Assembly (NCBI GenBank): GCA_009711765.1
Contig: VEND01000118.1
Coordinates: 1 to 59,346 of the forward strand
Length of the DNA stretch: 59,346 nt
Reading direction: 5' to 3'
Source: Bacillota bacterium
Lineage (GTDB): Bacteria > Bacillota > Clostridia > Tissierellales > MES13
Of this stretch, positions 17,707-27,947 are shown piece after piece. Position numbers and translations under genes: made by a program. Position 1 is the first letter of the stretch. Every line of letters starts with the position of its first letter. The notes beneath the pieces are model-generated. The model was not told the origin of the DNA and did not search any database. It was given only the letters and a program-made list of their open reading frames with translations.

Positions 17707-19101
17707 GTGAAGGAATTGACACCAAGAGAGATAGTAAAACAGCTAGATAAATATATTATCGGTCAGAAAAAAGCTAAAAAATCAGTAGCTATAGCCTTAA
17801 GAAATAGATACAGAAGAAACAAATTAGACAAAGAATTTCAAGAAGAAGTTAAACCTAAAAATATAATTATGATGGGCCCAACAGGGGTTGGAAAAACTGA
17901 AATTGCCAGAAGATTAGCAAAACTTGTGAAAGCTCCATTTGTAAAGGTTGAAGCGACTAAATTTACTGAGGTTGGCTATGTTGGAAGAGATGTAGAGTCT
18001 ATGATTAGAGATTTACTAGAAACTTCTATAAGAATGGTTAAAAATGAAAAAATTAACAAAGTATATGACAGAGCCGAAAAGTTAGCTGATAAAAGAATAG
18101 TGGAAATTTTAGTACCATCTAAAAAGAAAAATAACTATCCAAATCCTTTAGAAGCCTTTTTTGGAAATAGTGCTAATGTAGATGCAGAAAAAGAGGAAAA
18201 TGAGGATAAGTCTGATGATATTAAGTATAGAAGAACTGAGATGAAAAATAAACTTAAAAATGGTGAATTAGAAGAAGAAACTATAGAGATTGAAGTCGAA
18301 CAAAATAACAATTCTACAATGGAAATGTTTAGTGGAGCAGGATTAGAAGAATTCAACATTAATATGAGTGATGTCTTAGGTGGAATAATTCCAAAACAGA
18401 AGAAAAAAAGGAAAATGAAAATTAAAGAAGCTAGAAAAATCCTTGCATCACAAGAAGCACAAAAGCTTGTTGATATGGATAGGATAAAAGAAATAGCAAT
18501 AAAAAGAGTTGAAAATAATGGTATAGTGTTTATTGATGAGATAGATAAAATATGTGATAGAGGTAATAAAGGTGGTCCAGATGTTTCAAGAGAAGGTGTT
18601 CAGAGGGATATATTACCTATTATTGAAGGAAGCACCATTGTAACAAAGCATGGACCTGTAAAAACAGATCATATATTATTTATAGCAGCAGGGGCATTCC
18701 ACGTTGCTAAAATAAGTGATTTAATCCCGGAAATCCAGGGTAGATTTCCTATAAGGGTTGAATTAGATAGTTTGACTAAAGAAAATTTTGAAGAGATTTT
18801 AGTAAAACCTCAGAATGCTTTAATAAAACAATATAAACTATTGTTAAACACAGAGGGAATTGATCTAAAATTCCAAGAAGATGCTATAAAGGAAATAGCT
18901 CAAACTGCTTATATTATAAATGAACAATCTGAAAATATAGGTGCAAGAAGATTGCATACAATTTTAGAGGAATTATTAGAAGAAGTTTCATTTGAAGCAC
19001 CTGAAATTGGAATGCAAGAAATAGTAATTACAAAAAAGTATGTAAATGATAGATTAGGTGAAAAGGCAAATCAAAAGGATCTGTCTAAGTACATATTATA
19101 G
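17707..19101 (+). CDS. hslU: ATP-dependent protease ATPase subunit HslU (ClpY)
   Basis: AAA+ unfoldase that feeds substrates to HslV. 464 residues: N-terminal [20 protein letters not shown], Walker A GPTGVGKT (57-64), [18 protein letters not shown], an acidic intermediate (I) domain around 140-250, Walker [11 protein letters not shown], sensor [12 protein letters not shown], and the C-terminal [17 protein letters not shown] start with AAAGGAGGTG 6 bases upstream. It lies between hslV and codY as in B. subtilis (clpQ-clpY-codY), but the upstream xerC/codV gene is missing. Confidence 0.98.
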   Translation: MKELTPREIVKQLDKYIIGQKKAKKSVAIALRNRYRRNKLDKEFQEEVKPKNIIMMGPTGVGKTEIARRLAKLVKAPFVKVEATKFTEVGYVGRDVESMIRDLLETSIRMVKNEKINKVYDRAEKLADKRIVEILVPSKKKNNYPNPLEAFFGNSANVDAEKEENEDKSDDIKYRRTEMKNKLKNGELEEETIEIEVEQNNNSTMEMFSGAGLEEFNINMSDVLGGIIPKQKKKRKMKIKEARKILASQEAQKLVDMDRIKEIAIKRVENNGIVFIDEIDKICDRGNKGGPDVSREGVQRDILPIIEGSTIVTKHGPVKTDHILFIAAGAFHVAKISDLIPEIQGRFPIRVELDSLTKENFEEILVKPQNALIKQYKLLLNTEGIDLKFQEDAIKEIAQTAYIINEQSENIGARRLHTILEELLEEVSFEAPEIGMQEIVITKKYVNDRLGEKANQKDLSKYIL

Positions 19102-19113
19102 AGGAGGATAATA

Positions 19114-19896
19114 ATGAGTGAAAGTTTATTAACAAAAACGAGAAAACTGAATAAAATACTTCAAGAATCAGGCTCAAAACCAGTATCTTTTAAAGAAATA
19201 AGTGATACTTTAAGTGAGATATTAGAAGCTAATGTATATATAGCTAGTAGAAGAGGTAGAGTATTAGGTTTTAATTTATCAACGGGATTTGAATGTAGCA
19301 TAATTGAAAGTGAAGTAGTTGAAGAGAGAAGATTCCCTAAAGAATATAATGATGAGTTATTAAAAATTAACAAGACACAAGAAAATATACATGAAACCTC
19401 TGATTGTGTATTTGATAGGGTATCTAAATGTGATTATCCAAATAAAATTGCAACAGTAATACCAATACTTAGTGCAAGTGGAAGATTAGGAACTTTAGTA
19501 TTAGCAAGATTTGGAAGAGAATTTACTGAAGAAGATTTAGTATTAGCAGAATATAGTGCTACAATAGTTGGAATGGAGATTTTAAGAGCAAAGAATGAAG
19601 AAATAGAAGAAGAAGCTAGAAAGAAAACTATTGTACAAATGGCTATAGGAACGTTATCTTTTTCTGAATTAGAAGCAGTAGAACATATATTTAATGAATT
19701 AGATGGAGATGAAGGATTATTAGTAGCAAGTAAAATAGCTGATAGAGTTGGAATAACAAGATCAGTAATAGTAAACGCACTAAGAAAGTTTGAAAGTGCT
19801 GGAGTAATTGAATCTAGGTCCTTAGGCATGAAAGGGACATATATTAAGATATTAAATGAAAAATTAATGGATGAATTAAATAAAATGAATAAATAA
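19114..19896 (+). CDS. codY: GTP- and branched-chain-amino-acid-sensing repressor CodY
   Basis: Global nutritional regulator that represses amino-acid, peptide-uptake and post-exponential genes when GTP and Ile/Leu/Val are high. 260 residues: an N-terminal GAF domain (about 1-155), a linker helix, and a C-terminal winged HTH (about 200-245) with [20 protein letters not shown] and [15 protein letters not shown], nearly invariant in CodY. GAGGAGG gives a strong ribosome site 13 bases after hslU, so it is co-transcribed with the protease. CodY-box-like AATTTTCWGAAAATT sequences were not searched systematically. Confidence 0.98.
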   Translation: MSESLLTKTRKLNKILQESGSKPVSFKEISDTLSEILEANVYIASRRGRVLGFNLSTGFECSIIESEVVEERRFPKEYNDELLKINKTQENIHETSDCVFDRVSKCDYPNKIATVIPILSASGRLGTLVLARFGREFTEEDLVLAEYSATIVGMEILRAKNEEIEEEARKKTIVQMAIGTLSFSELEAVEHIFNELDGDEGLLVASKIADRVGITRSVIVNALRKFESAGVIESRSLGMKGTYIKILNEKLMDELNKMNK

Positions 19897-19909
19897 TTTT
19901 TAAAAAATG

Positions 19910-19938
19910 TTGCCAAACTAAAAAAGGTATGGTATACT
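19910..19938 (+). promoter_or_regulatory. Strong extended -10 promoter for rpsB
   Basis: TTGCCA (19910-19915), 17-bp spacer, TATACT (19933-19938) preceded by TGG. One of the best promoter matches in the window. Confidence 0.85.
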
Positions 19939-20013
19939 ACTTAAGGTGAAAAACTCACACTTGATGATTTTCAAAGATGTGCCTAAAGGGTCCTTTGAAA
20001 AGATGACTTAAGT
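19939..20013 (+). promoter_or_regulatory. Structured leader RNA upstream of rpsB (candidate S2 autoregulatory element)
   Basis: Three pairings make a possible three-way junction: ACTTAAG/CTTAAGT (19939-19945 with 20007-20013), GTGA/TCAC (19946-19949 with 19955-19958) and a perfect 9-bp TTTTCAAAG/CTTTGAAAA (19968-19976 with 19993-20001) closing a 16-nt loop. The predicted transcript start (about 19945) cuts into the outer stem, so only the inner two hairpins are safe. The control role is inferred from position. Confidence 0.5.
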
Positions 20014-20042
20014 GGTGGTAAAAAACATAGGAGGTGAATGTA

Positions 20043-20741
20043 ATGTCAGTTATTACTATGAAACAGTTATTAGAAGCAGGTGTACATTTTGGACATCAAA
20101 CTAGAAGATGGAATCCAAAAATGGCTGACTACATTTTCACAGAGAGAAATGGAATCTATATTATAGATTTACAAAAGACTGTGAAAATGGTTGAAGATGC
20201 ATATGAGGTTGTTAAGGAAATTTCTGCAAATGGAGGAGAGATTCTTTTTGTAGGAACTAAGAAGCAAGCTCAAGAATCTATTAAGGAGAATGCAACAAGA
20301 TGTGGAATGCATCATGTAAGTCAAAGATGGTTAGGTGGTATGTTAACTAACTACAAGACTATAAGAAGAAGAATCAAAAGGTTGCATGATCTTAAGAAAA
20401 TGGCTGAAGATGGAACTTTTGATGTATTACCTAAGAAAGAAGTCTTAGAATTGAATAGAGAAGAAGAAAAGCTTGAAAAATTCTTAGGCGGAATTAAGGA
20501 CATGAAAGGAATACCTGATGCTTTATTTGTGGTAGATCCTAGAAAAGAGAGAATAGCTGTTAAAGAAGCTGAAATATTAGGAATACCTGTAATAGGAATT
20601 GTTGACACAAATTGTGATCCTGACGAAATAGATTATATTATTCCAGGAAATGATGATGCTATTAGAGCTGTAAAGCTTTTAACAGAAACAATGGCTAATG
20701 CAGTTTTAGAAGGTAAACAAGGCGAACAGGTAGAAGAATAA
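20043..20741 (+). CDS. rpsB: Ribosomal protein uS2
   Basis: Small-subunit protein, late-assembling and needed for bS1/bS21-type interactions and mRNA binding on the 30S. 232 residues from ATG 20043. Signature segments: [20 protein letters not shown] near the start, [32 protein letters not shown] and [30 protein letters not shown] (20029-20036) fits ATG 20043; an in-frame GTG at 20034 is part of that ribosome site. rpsB-tsf-pyrH-frr is the universal order. A long hairpin separates it from tsf. Confidence 0.98.
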   Translation: MSVITMKQLLEAGVHFGHQTRRWNPKMADYIFTERNGIYIIDLQKTVKMVEDAYEVVKEISANGGEILFVGTKKQAQESIKENATRCGMHHVSQRWLGGMLTNYKTIRRRIKRLHDLKKMAEDGTFDVLPKKEVLELNREEEKLEKFLGGIKDMKGIPDALFVVDPRKERIAVKEAEILGIPVIGIVDTNCDPDEIDYIIPGNDDAIRAVKLLTETMANAVLEGKQGEQVEE

Positions 20742-20753
20742 AATATAAGCTTA

Positions 20754-20810
20754 TTGGTAAGGGTTATAAGGGAGGACTTTCCCTTACTACTCTTACCAAT
20801 TTTTAAATTT
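20754..20810 (+). terminator. Terminator between rpsB and tsf
   Basis: TTGGTAAG (20754-20761) pairs with CTTACCAA (20792-20799), and TAAGGGA pairs with TCCCTTA inside, followed by TTTTTAAATTT. It probably reduces transcription from rpsB into tsf. Confidence 0.8.
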
Positions 20811-20837
20811 ATCAAATGTTAAAAAAGATAGTATAAT
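20809..20837 (+). promoter_or_regulatory. Possible internal promoter for tsf
   Basis: TTATCA (20809-20814), 17-bp spacer, perfect TATAAT (20832-20837), immediately after the rpsB terminator. It would give tsf-pyrH-frr independent expression. Confidence 0.45.
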
Positions 20838-20876
20838 TTACTAAAATTATATAAAAATAATATTGGAGGGATAAAT

Positions 20877-21524
20877 ATGGCGATAACAGCAGCAATGGTA
20901 AAAGAATTAAGAGAAGAAACTGGTGCAGGTATGCTTGATTGTAAAAAAGCTTTAGTAGAAACAGATGGTAATATAGAAGAGGCAGTTGAATATTTAAGAA
21001 AGAAAGGTTTATCTAAAGCAGCTAAAAAAGCTGGTAGAGTAGCAGCAGAAGGAATCATAGAATCCTACATACATGGAGGAAGAATTGGCGTATTAGTTGA
21101 AATTAACAGTGAAACTGATTTTGTTGCTAAAAATGATGAATTTAAACAGTTTGCTAAAGATATAGCAATGCAAGTAGCAGCACAAAATCCTAAATACGTA
21201 TCTAGAGAAGAAGTGCCAAGTTCTGTAGTAGAGAAAGAAAAACAAATATTAAAAGAACAAGCCCTAAATGAAGGTAAACCAGAGCATATAGTTGAGAAAA
21301 TGGTAGAGGGAAGAATAGACAAGCATTTTAAGGAAATATGTTTATTAGATCAACCTTTTATTAAAGATCCCGATGTAGAAGTTAAAGAATTATTAAAAGA
21401 GAAGATAGCTAAGCTTGGAGAAAATATTGTAATAAGAAGATTTGAAAGATATGAAGTAGGCGAAGGTGTTGAAAAGAAAGAAGAAAACTTTGCTGAAGAA
21501 GTTGCAAAGCAAATGAATAAGTAA
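20877..21524 (+). CDS. tsf: Elongation factor Ts
   Basis: Nucleotide exchange factor for EF-Tu. 215 residues, a short form typical of some Clostridia and thermophiles (E. coli has 283). The N-terminal UBA-like domain has [20 protein letters not shown]; the core has [32 protein letters not shown], then [20 protein letters not shown]. The second coiled-coil subdomain region is shortened. TTGGAGGGA lies 6 bases upstream. A perfect long hairpin follows the stop. Confidence 0.97.
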   Translation: MAITAAMVKELREETGAGMLDCKKALVETDGNIEEAVEYLRKKGLSKAAKKAGRVAAEGIIESYIHGGRIGVLVEINSETDFVAKNDEFKQFAKDIAMQVAAQNPKYVSREEVPSSVVEKEKQILKEQALNEGKPEHIVEKMVEGRIDKHFKEICLLDQPFIKDPDVEVKELLKEKIAKLGENIVIRRFERYEVGEGVEKKEENFAEEVAKQMNK

Positions 21525-21527
21525 GCT

Positions 21528-21564
21528 ATTTAAATGGAGAACACTGAGTGTTCTCCATTTAAAT
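21528..21564 (+). other. Perfect 17-bp hairpin without a T-run between tsf and pyrH
   Basis: 21528-21544 is exactly complementary to 21548-21564 with a 3-base TGA centre (practically a 5-base loop). The next bases are AAAAGTTATG, so it lacks the U-tract of an intrinsic terminator. It may be an RNA-processing or mRNA-stabilising hairpin. Confidence 0.7.
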
Positions 21565-21632
21565 AAAAGTTATGTTTATTAATAAAGGAATTTTATTGTC
21601 TATATAGAATATAATATGCTAGGAGTGTTTAA

Positions 21633-22349
<717 letters not shown>

Positions 22350-22351
22350 AA

Positions 22352-22909
22352 ATGTATTTAGATGTTCATAAGAATGCTGAAGGTAAAATGAAAAAGACAG
22401 TTAAAGCTTTCAAAGGAGAATTAGCCACAATTAGAGCAGGAAGAGCAAATCCAGCTATGTTAGACAGAATAAAAGTTGATTATTATGGTGCTTTAACTCC
22501 ATTAAAACAAATTTCTAATATTTCTGTACCAGAACCAAGACAGTTGGTTATACATCCCTATGATGCTAATGCTTTGCCTGAAATAGAAAAAGCTATATTA
22601 AAGTCAGATTTAGGGTTAAATCCTGCTAATGATGGAAAGATAGTAAGATTAACTATTCCACAATTAACAGAGGAAAGAAGAAAAGATCTTATAAAGGTTA
22701 TTAGTAAGGCAACTGAAAATGCAAAAATAGCTATAAGAAATGAAAGAAGAGAAGCTAATGACGAATTAAAGAAAATGGAAAAAAACGGTGAATTGACTGA
22801 AGATGATTTAAGGAAATCAGAAGAAGAAGTACAAAATCTTACAGATAAATATATTAAAGAAATAGATAAGTTAACTGAGAAAAAGGAAGAAGAGTTAATG
22901 GAGGTTTAA
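22352..22909 (+). CDS. frr: Ribosome recycling factor
   Basis: With EF-G it splits post-termination ribosomes. 185 residues, standard size. [39 protein letters not shown] and the C-terminal [25 protein letters not shown] helical bundle are diagnostic. Coupled to pyrH. Its 3' end holds GGAGG (22900-22904), which serves the following small gene. Confidence 0.98.
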   Translation: MYLDVHKNAEGKMKKTVKAFKGELATIRAGRANPAMLDRIKVDYYGALTPLKQISNISVPEPRQLVIHPYDANALPEIEKAILKSDLGLNPANDGKIVRLTIPQLTEERRKDLIKVISKATENAKIAIRNERREANDELKKMEKNGELTEDDLRKSEEEVQNLTDKYIKEIDKLTEKKEEELMEV

Positions 22910-22910
22910 A

Positions 22911-23099
22911 TTGGATTATACCAATTTGTATGGTTATTATTTAGACGAGGGACTTAAATTATTAGATACTAAAGAAGAAATTGAAATTGTAAAAACCCAT
23001 GGATTAAATTCCAAATTCACGAAGGATTTATCAGAGTTACGTATTTTAAAGATTACTGAAAGATGCAATAAATTAATAGTTTTAGCAGGTTATTTTTAA
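22911..23099 (+). CDS. Uncharacterised 62-residue protein between frr and uppS
   Basis: I do not recognise a named family. TTG start with GGAGG (22900-22904) 6 bases upstream, one base after the frr stop, and a perfect terminator right after its own stop: the layout says it is a real, translated gene. The protein is small, mixed charge, without a membrane segment or signal peptide; its C-terminal half (about residues 42-62, two short hydrophobic strands around a charged ITERCNK turn and ending LIVLAGYF) looks like a beta hairpin. Two histidine/cysteine residues only, so a metal site is unlikely. Small unnamed genes in this slot occur in other Clostridia, as far as I recall. Confidence 0.7.
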   Translation: MDYTNLYGYYLDEGLKLLDTKEEIEIVKTHGLNSKFTKDLSELRILKITERCNKLIVLAGYF

Positions 23100-23100
23100 T

Positions 23101-23130
23101 CCCCTTCTAATAGCTAGAAGGGGTTTTTAG
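23101..23130 (+). terminator. Rho-independent terminator after the frr unit
   Basis: CCCCTTCTA (23101-23109) pairs perfectly with TAGAAGGGG (23115-23123), 5-nt loop, then TTTTT. The most GC-rich terminator stem here. Confidence 0.95.
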
Positions 23131-23155
23131 TGACTGTAGTAGTGGAGGTATAAAA

Positions 23156-23905
23156 ATGATTTCAATAAACAAAAGCATAAATAACTTAAAGAAAAAATTA
23201 GATCATAATAATTTGCCTAAACATATAGCAATTATTATGGATGGTAATGGACGATGGGCAAAGAAAAAATTGTTACCTAGATCCGCAGGACATAGAGAAG
23301 GTGTAAAAAGAGTTAGAGAAATAGTAGAGGAATGTGGGAATATAGGTATAGATTTTTTAACGATTTATGCTTTCTCTACTGAAAATTGGAACAGACCTAA
23401 GGATGAGGTAAATTATCTAATGAGTCTTTTAATTGAATTTTTAAATAAAGAACTTGAAACATTACATAAAAATAATGTTAAAATAAATGTTTTAGGAGAA
23501 ATTGATGCACTTGAAGAAAATGTACAAGATGAAATAAAGAAAGCTTTAATAAAGACAAAGAATAATAGCAAATTAACTTTAAATATTGCTTTAAATTATG
23601 GGGGCAGAAAAGAAATAGCTCTTAGCTTAAAACATATTATAAAAGACTTAAATAAGGGAAACATATCAATAGAAGAAGTAGATGAAAACCTGATAAATGA
23701 TTATCTTTATACAAAAGGTCAGCCAGACCCAGATTTACTAATTAGAACTAGTGGTGAATTAAGGATAAGTAATTTTTTAATATATCAATTAGCATATACT
23801 GAATTTTATTTTACAAATGTTAATTGGCCAGATTTTAAAAAGAAAAACTTATACAAAGCATTAATTGAATATCAACAGAGAAATAGAAGGTTTGGCGGTC
23901 TCTAA
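23156..23905 (+). CDS. uppS: Undecaprenyl diphosphate synthase (cis-prenyltransferase)
   Basis: Builds C55 undecaprenyl diphosphate, the lipid carrier of peptidoglycan and other glycans, from FPP and IPP. 249 residues: HIAIIMDGNGRWAKK with the catalytic Asp, RSAGHREGVKRVREI, TIYAFSTENWNRP, and the C-terminal DLLIRTSGELRISNFLIYQLAYTE split by the usual substrate motif. GTGGAGGT is the ribosome site. uppS-cdsA-dxr-rseP is the conserved order. No clear promoter is visible between the preceding terminator and this gene, so it may depend on read-through. Confidence 0.98.
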   Translation: MISINKSINNLKKKLDHNNLPKHIAIIMDGNGRWAKKKLLPRSAGHREGVKRVREIVEECGNIGIDFLTIYAFSTENWNRPKDEVNYLMSLLIEFLNKELETLHKNNVKINVLGEIDALEENVQDEIKKALIKTKNNSKLTLNIALNYGGRKEIALSLKHIIKDLNKGNISIEEVDENLINDYLYTKGQPDPDLLIRTSGELRISNFLIYQLAYTEFYFTNVNWPDFKKKNLYKALIEYQQRNRRFGGL

Positions 23906-23919
23906 TGGGTGGTGTTAAG

Positions 23920-24687
23920 ATGAAAAAGAGGATAATTAGTGCAGTTATTGGTGTTATATTATTGTTAGGCATAGTAAGCATAGGAGGACTCTTACTTAAA
24001 GCTTCAATATTATTAGTCACTTTAATAGGTTTATATGAGTTTAATAATGCTACAAAAGTAGCAGATATAAATTCATTAAATTTTTTTACATATATATTAC
24101 CCATAAATTTATTTATAATAAGTATATTTGAAAAATATACTTATATTCAAAAGTTTATTATAATATATACTTTAGCATTAATGATAATGATGGTAGTAAG
24201 TAAAAAGATTAAACCAACAAATATTGCTTTTGCTCTTTTAGGAACTATATACGTATCTGTTTTTCTTTTCCATATTAATTTTTTAGAAGGAAGTCCTTTA
24301 ATATGGTTAGTTTTTATAATAGCATGGGCTACAGATACTTTTGCTTATTTTTTTGGTCTATTATTTGGTAAAAGAAAACTTTGTCCAAGGTTAAGTCCAA
24401 AAAAAACAATAGAAGGTGCAATAGGTGGAGTTATAGGTAGTTTTTTACTAACTTTAATATATTTAAAAATATTTAACATACCAAATTTAATACTTTTAAG
24501 TGTTTTAAGTATTTTAGGTTCAATACTGTCACAAATAGGAGATTTAGCAGCATCTAAAATAAAACGGACAGTTGGTATAAAGGATTTTGGTAATATAATG
24601 CCTGGACATGGTGGTGTACTTGATAGATTTGATAGTATAATATTTATATCTCCTTTTATATATTATTATATAGAGATTTTTATTTAA
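23920..24687 (+). CDS. cdsA: Phosphatidate cytidylyltransferase (CDP-diglyceride synthase)
   Basis: Makes CDP-diacylglycerol, precursor of all phospholipids, in the membrane. About 255 residues with some seven to eight membrane segments. The C-terminal family signature is clear: SPKKTIEGAIGGVIGS, SQIGDLAASKIKRTVGIKDF and MPGHGGVLDRFDS. I start at ATG 23920 because GGGTGGTG lies 5-6 bases before it; the in-frame ATG at 23905, overlapping the uppS stop, sits before that site. pgsA further downstream uses its product. Confidence 0.96.
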   Translation: MKKRIISAVIGVILLLGIVSIGGLLLKASILLVTLIGLYEFNNATKVADINSLNFFTYILPINLFIISIFEKYTYIQKFIIIYTLALMIMMVVSKKIKPTNIAFALLGTIYVSVFLFHINFLEGSPLIWLVFIIAWATDTFAYFFGLLFGKRKLCPRLSPKKTIEGAIGGVIGSFLLTLIYLKIFNIPNLILLSVLSILGSILSQIGDLAASKIKRTVGIKDFGNIMPGHGGVLDRFDSIIFISPFIYYYIEIFI

Positions 24688-24702
24688 GTAGGGAGTGGTT
24701 AT

Positions 24703-25848
24703 TTGAAAAATATTAGTATATTAGGATCAACAGGTTCTATTGGAACGCAAGCCTTAGATGTCATTAGAAATAGTAATGAATATAATGTAGTTGGAATTTC
24801 TGCTAATAGAAATGTAGACTTATTAGAAAAGCAAGCATTAGAATTTAAACCCAAAATTGTTTGTCTAGCAGATAAAGAGAAGGCTAAAATACTTAAGGAG
24901 CGTTTAAATAATAAGAATATAAACGTTTTAGCAGGAATGGAAGGTATGATAGAATTAGCTAAAGAGGAAACTACTGATATATTATTAACTTCTGTCGTAG
25001 GAATGATAGGGTTAAGACCAACCTTAGCAGCGATAAAATCGAAAAAGACAATAGCTTTAGCTAATAAGGAAACTTTAGTAACAGCTGGTTCTATAGTAAT
25101 GCAAAGAGCTAAAGAAAATGATGTGGATATTATTCCTGTAGATAGTGAACATTCAGCAATATTTCAATCTTTAAGAAGTGGACGTCCAAATGAAGTTAAA
25201 AAATTAATTCTAACTGCTTCAGGAGGGCCTTTTTTAAATAAAGAAAAAAAACATCTTAAGACGGTTACCCCTAAGGATGCATTAAAACATCCAAATTGGG
25301 ATATGGGAAGTAAAATATCAATTGATTCAGCAACTCTTATGAATAAAGGCTTAGAGGTAATTGAAGCTAAATGGTTGTTTGACATGAGTATAGATAAGAT
25401 AGATGTAGTAGTACACCCACAAAGTATAATTCATTCAATGGTAGAATTTATAGATGGAAATATTATAGCACAATTAGGAAATTCTGATATGAGAATCCCT
25501 ATACAATATGCTTTAACCCATCCAAAAAGACTAAAAAATAATCTAAAGAGTTTAGACTTACTTGAAATAGGAAAACTTACTTTTAAATCACCTGATTATA
25601 ATACTTTTCCTTGTTTGAATTTAGCATTAAATTCAATAAAAGAAGGTGGTACTATGCCAGCAGTATTAAATGCTGCGAATGAATTAGCAGTTGAATATTT
25701 TCTTAATCATAAAATAAACTTTATGGATATACCAATTTTAATTGAAAAAGTACTTAATATACACAAGAATATAAACAAACCTACTATAGATGATATAATA
25801 GAAAGTGATAAATGGGCACGTAGTATAATAAAATCTAAACTTGTATAA
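24703..25848 (+). CDS. dxr: 1-deoxy-D-xylulose-5-phosphate reductoisomerase
   Basis: First committed step of the MEP isoprenoid pathway: DXP plus NADPH to MEP. 381 residues. NADPH-binding LGSTGSIGTQALDVI at the N-terminus, ANKETLVTAG, the metal- and substrate-binding PVDSEHSAIFQ, ASGGPF, and GSKISIDSATLMNKGLEVIEA. TTG start with GGGAGTGG upstream. It stands two genes before ispG, another MEP enzyme, and after uppS, which consumes the products, so one operon links isoprenoid supply to its use. Confidence 0.98.
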   Translation: MKNISILGSTGSIGTQALDVIRNSNEYNVVGISANRNVDLLEKQALEFKPKIVCLADKEKAKILKERLNNKNINVLAGMEGMIELAKEETTDILLTSVVGMIGLRPTLAAIKSKKTIALANKETLVTAGSIVMQRAKENDVDIIPVDSEHSAIFQSLRSGRPNEVKKLILTASGGPFLNKEKKHLKTVTPKDALKHPNWDMGSKISIDSATLMNKGLEVIEAKWLFDMSIDKIDVVVHPQSIIHSMVEFIDGNIIAQLGNSDMRIPIQYALTHPKRLKNNLKSLDLLEIGKLTFKSPDYNTFPCLNLALNSIKEGGTMPAVLNAANELAVEYFLNHKINFMDIPILIEKVLNIHKNINKPTIDDIIESDKWARSIIKSKLV

Positions 25849-25862
25849 TAGGGGTGAATATT

Positions 25863-26870
25863 TTGACTACAGCAATAGCAGCAATTTTTGCATTCTTTTT
25901 AGTAGTTTTGGTTCATGAATTTGGACATTTCGCAGTGGCTAAACTTGTAGGTATAAAAGTACACGAATTTGCAATAGGAATGGGACCTAGATTAACAAAC
26001 TTCAAAAAAGGTGAAACTGAATACTCTTTAAGATTAATACCCATAGGTGGATATGTAAAAATGGAAGGTGAAGATGAAAAGTCAGATGATGTAAGGAGTT
26101 TTAGTAATAAGCCACCATTAGCTAGGATGGCAGTCTTAGCTGCCGGTGCGTTTATGAATTTCTTATTAGCACTGATAATATTTTTCTTTGTATCTTATTC
26201 TTTGGGAGTTCCTACTACCACAATAGAAAAAGTCATACCAGAAAAACCAGCTTATAAATCAGGATTAAGATCAGGAGACCAAATTATTAATATTAACGGC
26301 AAAGAAACTGAAAGTTGGGAATCAGTTGTCAATGAAATTAATGAAAATAAAAGTGGAAATATAAAGGTAACAGTTTTAAGGAATGGAACAAAGAAAGAAT
26401 TTAATGTAAAACCACAATATATTGAAAAAGATAATAGATATGAAATTGGTATACATTCAAAAACAAAGAAATCTGTAACAATGGCAATAAAAGGAGGCTT
26501 TAGAAGTCTTGGATTAATTCTAGGGGCTATGATTAATTTTTTCAAATCATTGTTTGTAGGAAACTTTAGTAGTGCTGAAGTAGGTGGACCTGTTAGAGTT
26601 GTGCATATGATAGGTAAAGCTGCTCAATATGGTTTATTAAATTTATTTAGTTTTATAGGCTTAATAAGTGTAAATTTAGGTTTTTTCAATTTATTACCTA
26701 TTCCTGCTTTAGATGGAAGTAGACTTTTATTTGCGTTAACAGAATTAGTTAGAGGTAAACCAATTAATCCAGAAAAAGAAGGGTTAATACATTTTATAGG
26801 TTTTGTTTTTTTATTATTACTAATGGTAGTTGTAACGTATAAAGATTTAACTCAACTTAACGTATTTTAG
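25863..26870 (+). CDS. rseP: Site-2 membrane metalloprotease RseP/RasP
   Basis: Intramembrane zinc protease that cleaves anti-sigma factors and signal-peptide remnants. About 335 residues. HEFGH (residues 18-22) in the first membrane segment binds zinc; a PDZ domain follows around residues 110-190 (IPEKPAYKSGLRSGDQIIN); the third metal ligand is in NLLPIPALDGSRL. TTG at 25863 is preferred: AGGGGTGA (25850-25857) lies just upstream, whereas the in-frame GTG at 25854 falls within that site. Membrane segments at both ends and before the NPDG-like motif. Confidence 0.95.
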   Translation: MTTAIAAIFAFFLVVLVHEFGHFAVAKLVGIKVHEFAIGMGPRLTNFKKGETEYSLRLIPIGGYVKMEGEDEKSDDVRSFSNKPPLARMAVLAAGAFMNFLLALIIFFFVSYSLGVPTTTIEKVIPEKPAYKSGLRSGDQIININGKETESWESVVNEINENKSGNIKVTVLRNGTKKEFNVKPQYIEKDNRYEIGIHSKTKKSVTMAIKGGFRSLGLILGAMINFFKSLFVGNFSSAEVGGPVRVVHMIGKAAQYGLLNLFSFIGLISVNLGFFNLLPIPALDGSRLLFALTELVRGKPINPEKEGLIHFIGFVFLLLLMVVVTYKDLTQLNVF

Positions 26871-26882
26871 GTAGGTGTTATA

Positions 26883-27929
26883 ATGAGAAGAGAGACTAAA
26901 AATTTTTACTATGGAAAAGTAGGAATAGGAAGTAAGTACCCTGTTAGTGTACAGTCAATGACAAATACAAAAACTGAAAATATAAACGAAACAATTGCAC
27001 AAATAAAAAAACTAGAAGATGTAGGTTGTGATATAGTAAGGGTAGCAGTTCCTAATATGAAAGCAGCTAAGGCAATTAAAGAGATTAAAAAAGACATTGA
27101 TATCCCTCTTATTTCTGATATACATTTTGATTATAAGTTAGCAATAGAGTCTGTAAAAAATGGAGTCGATGGTTTAAGAATTAATCCTGGAAATATAGGA
27201 AGTAAGGATAAGGTTAAAGAAGTTGTAAAAGTAGCAAAAGATTATAATATCCCAATTAGAATTGGAGTTAATGCAGGATCTATAAGCAATAAGTATTTAG
27301 AAAAATATGGAGGAGTTAATGTAGATTCTATGATAGAGAGTGCATTATCACATATAGGTATTTTAGAAGCTATGAACTTCTATGATATTGTGATTTCTTT
27401 GAAGGCTTCAGATGTAAAATTAACTTTTGATGCTTATAGTAAAATATCAGAACTTGTTGATTATCCTCTGCATCTAGGAATAACAGAAGCCGGTAGTACT
27501 TGGAGTGGTACAATTAAATCATCAGTAGGTATAGGAAGCTTATTAATGATGGGAATTGGAGACACTATTAGAGTATCTCTTACTGGAGATCCTATTGATG
27601 AAGTAAAAGTAGGAAAACAAATTTTAAGATCTTTAAATCTACTTAATGATAATATAGAAATTATATCTTGTCCTACATGTGGCAGAACTAATATAGATCT
27701 TATAAAGTTAGTAAATAAAGCAGAGGAAAAATTAATGGGTATTAAGAAACCTTTAAAGGTAGCCATAATGGGGTGTGCAGTTAATGGACCTGGAGAGGCG
27801 AAAGAAGCTGATATTGGTATAGCAGGAGGAAAGAAAGAGGGTATTATATTTAAAAAGGGAAAGATAATAAAAAAAGTAAAAGAAGATAAGTTACTTAAAG
27901 AACTAATTAATGAAATTGATAAATTGTAG
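26883..27929 (+). CDS. ispG: (E)-4-hydroxy-3-methylbut-2-enyl-diphosphate synthase
   Basis: Iron-sulfur enzyme of the MEP pathway (MEcPP to HMBPP). 348 residues: TIM-barrel start VGIGSKYPVSVQSMTNT, DIVRVAVPN, DIHFDYKLAIE and GINPGNIG-type RINPGNIGS; the C-terminal 4Fe-4S domain has SCPTCGRT (two Cys about 262 and 265) and MGCAVNGPGEA (about 297). TAGGTAGGTG is the ribosome site. The oxygen-sensitive cluster agrees with anaerobic life but does not prove it. Confidence 0.98.
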   Translation: MRRETKNFYYGKVGIGSKYPVSVQSMTNTKTENINETIAQIKKLEDVGCDIVRVAVPNMKAAKAIKEIKKDIDIPLISDIHFDYKLAIESVKNGVDGLRINPGNIGSKDKVKEVVKVAKDYNIPIRIGVNAGSISNKYLEKYGGVNVDSMIESALSHIGILEAMNFYDIVISLKASDVKLTFDAYSKISELVDYPLHLGITEAGSTWSGTIKSSVGIGSLLMMGIGDTIRVSLTGDPIDEVKVGKQILRSLNLLNDNIEIISCPTCGRTNIDLIKLVNKAEEKLMGIKKPLKVAIMGCAVNGPGEAKEADIGIAGGKKEGIIFKKGKIIKKVKEDKLLKELINEIDKL

Positions 27930-27947
27930 GTTGTAAGGGGGATTAAC

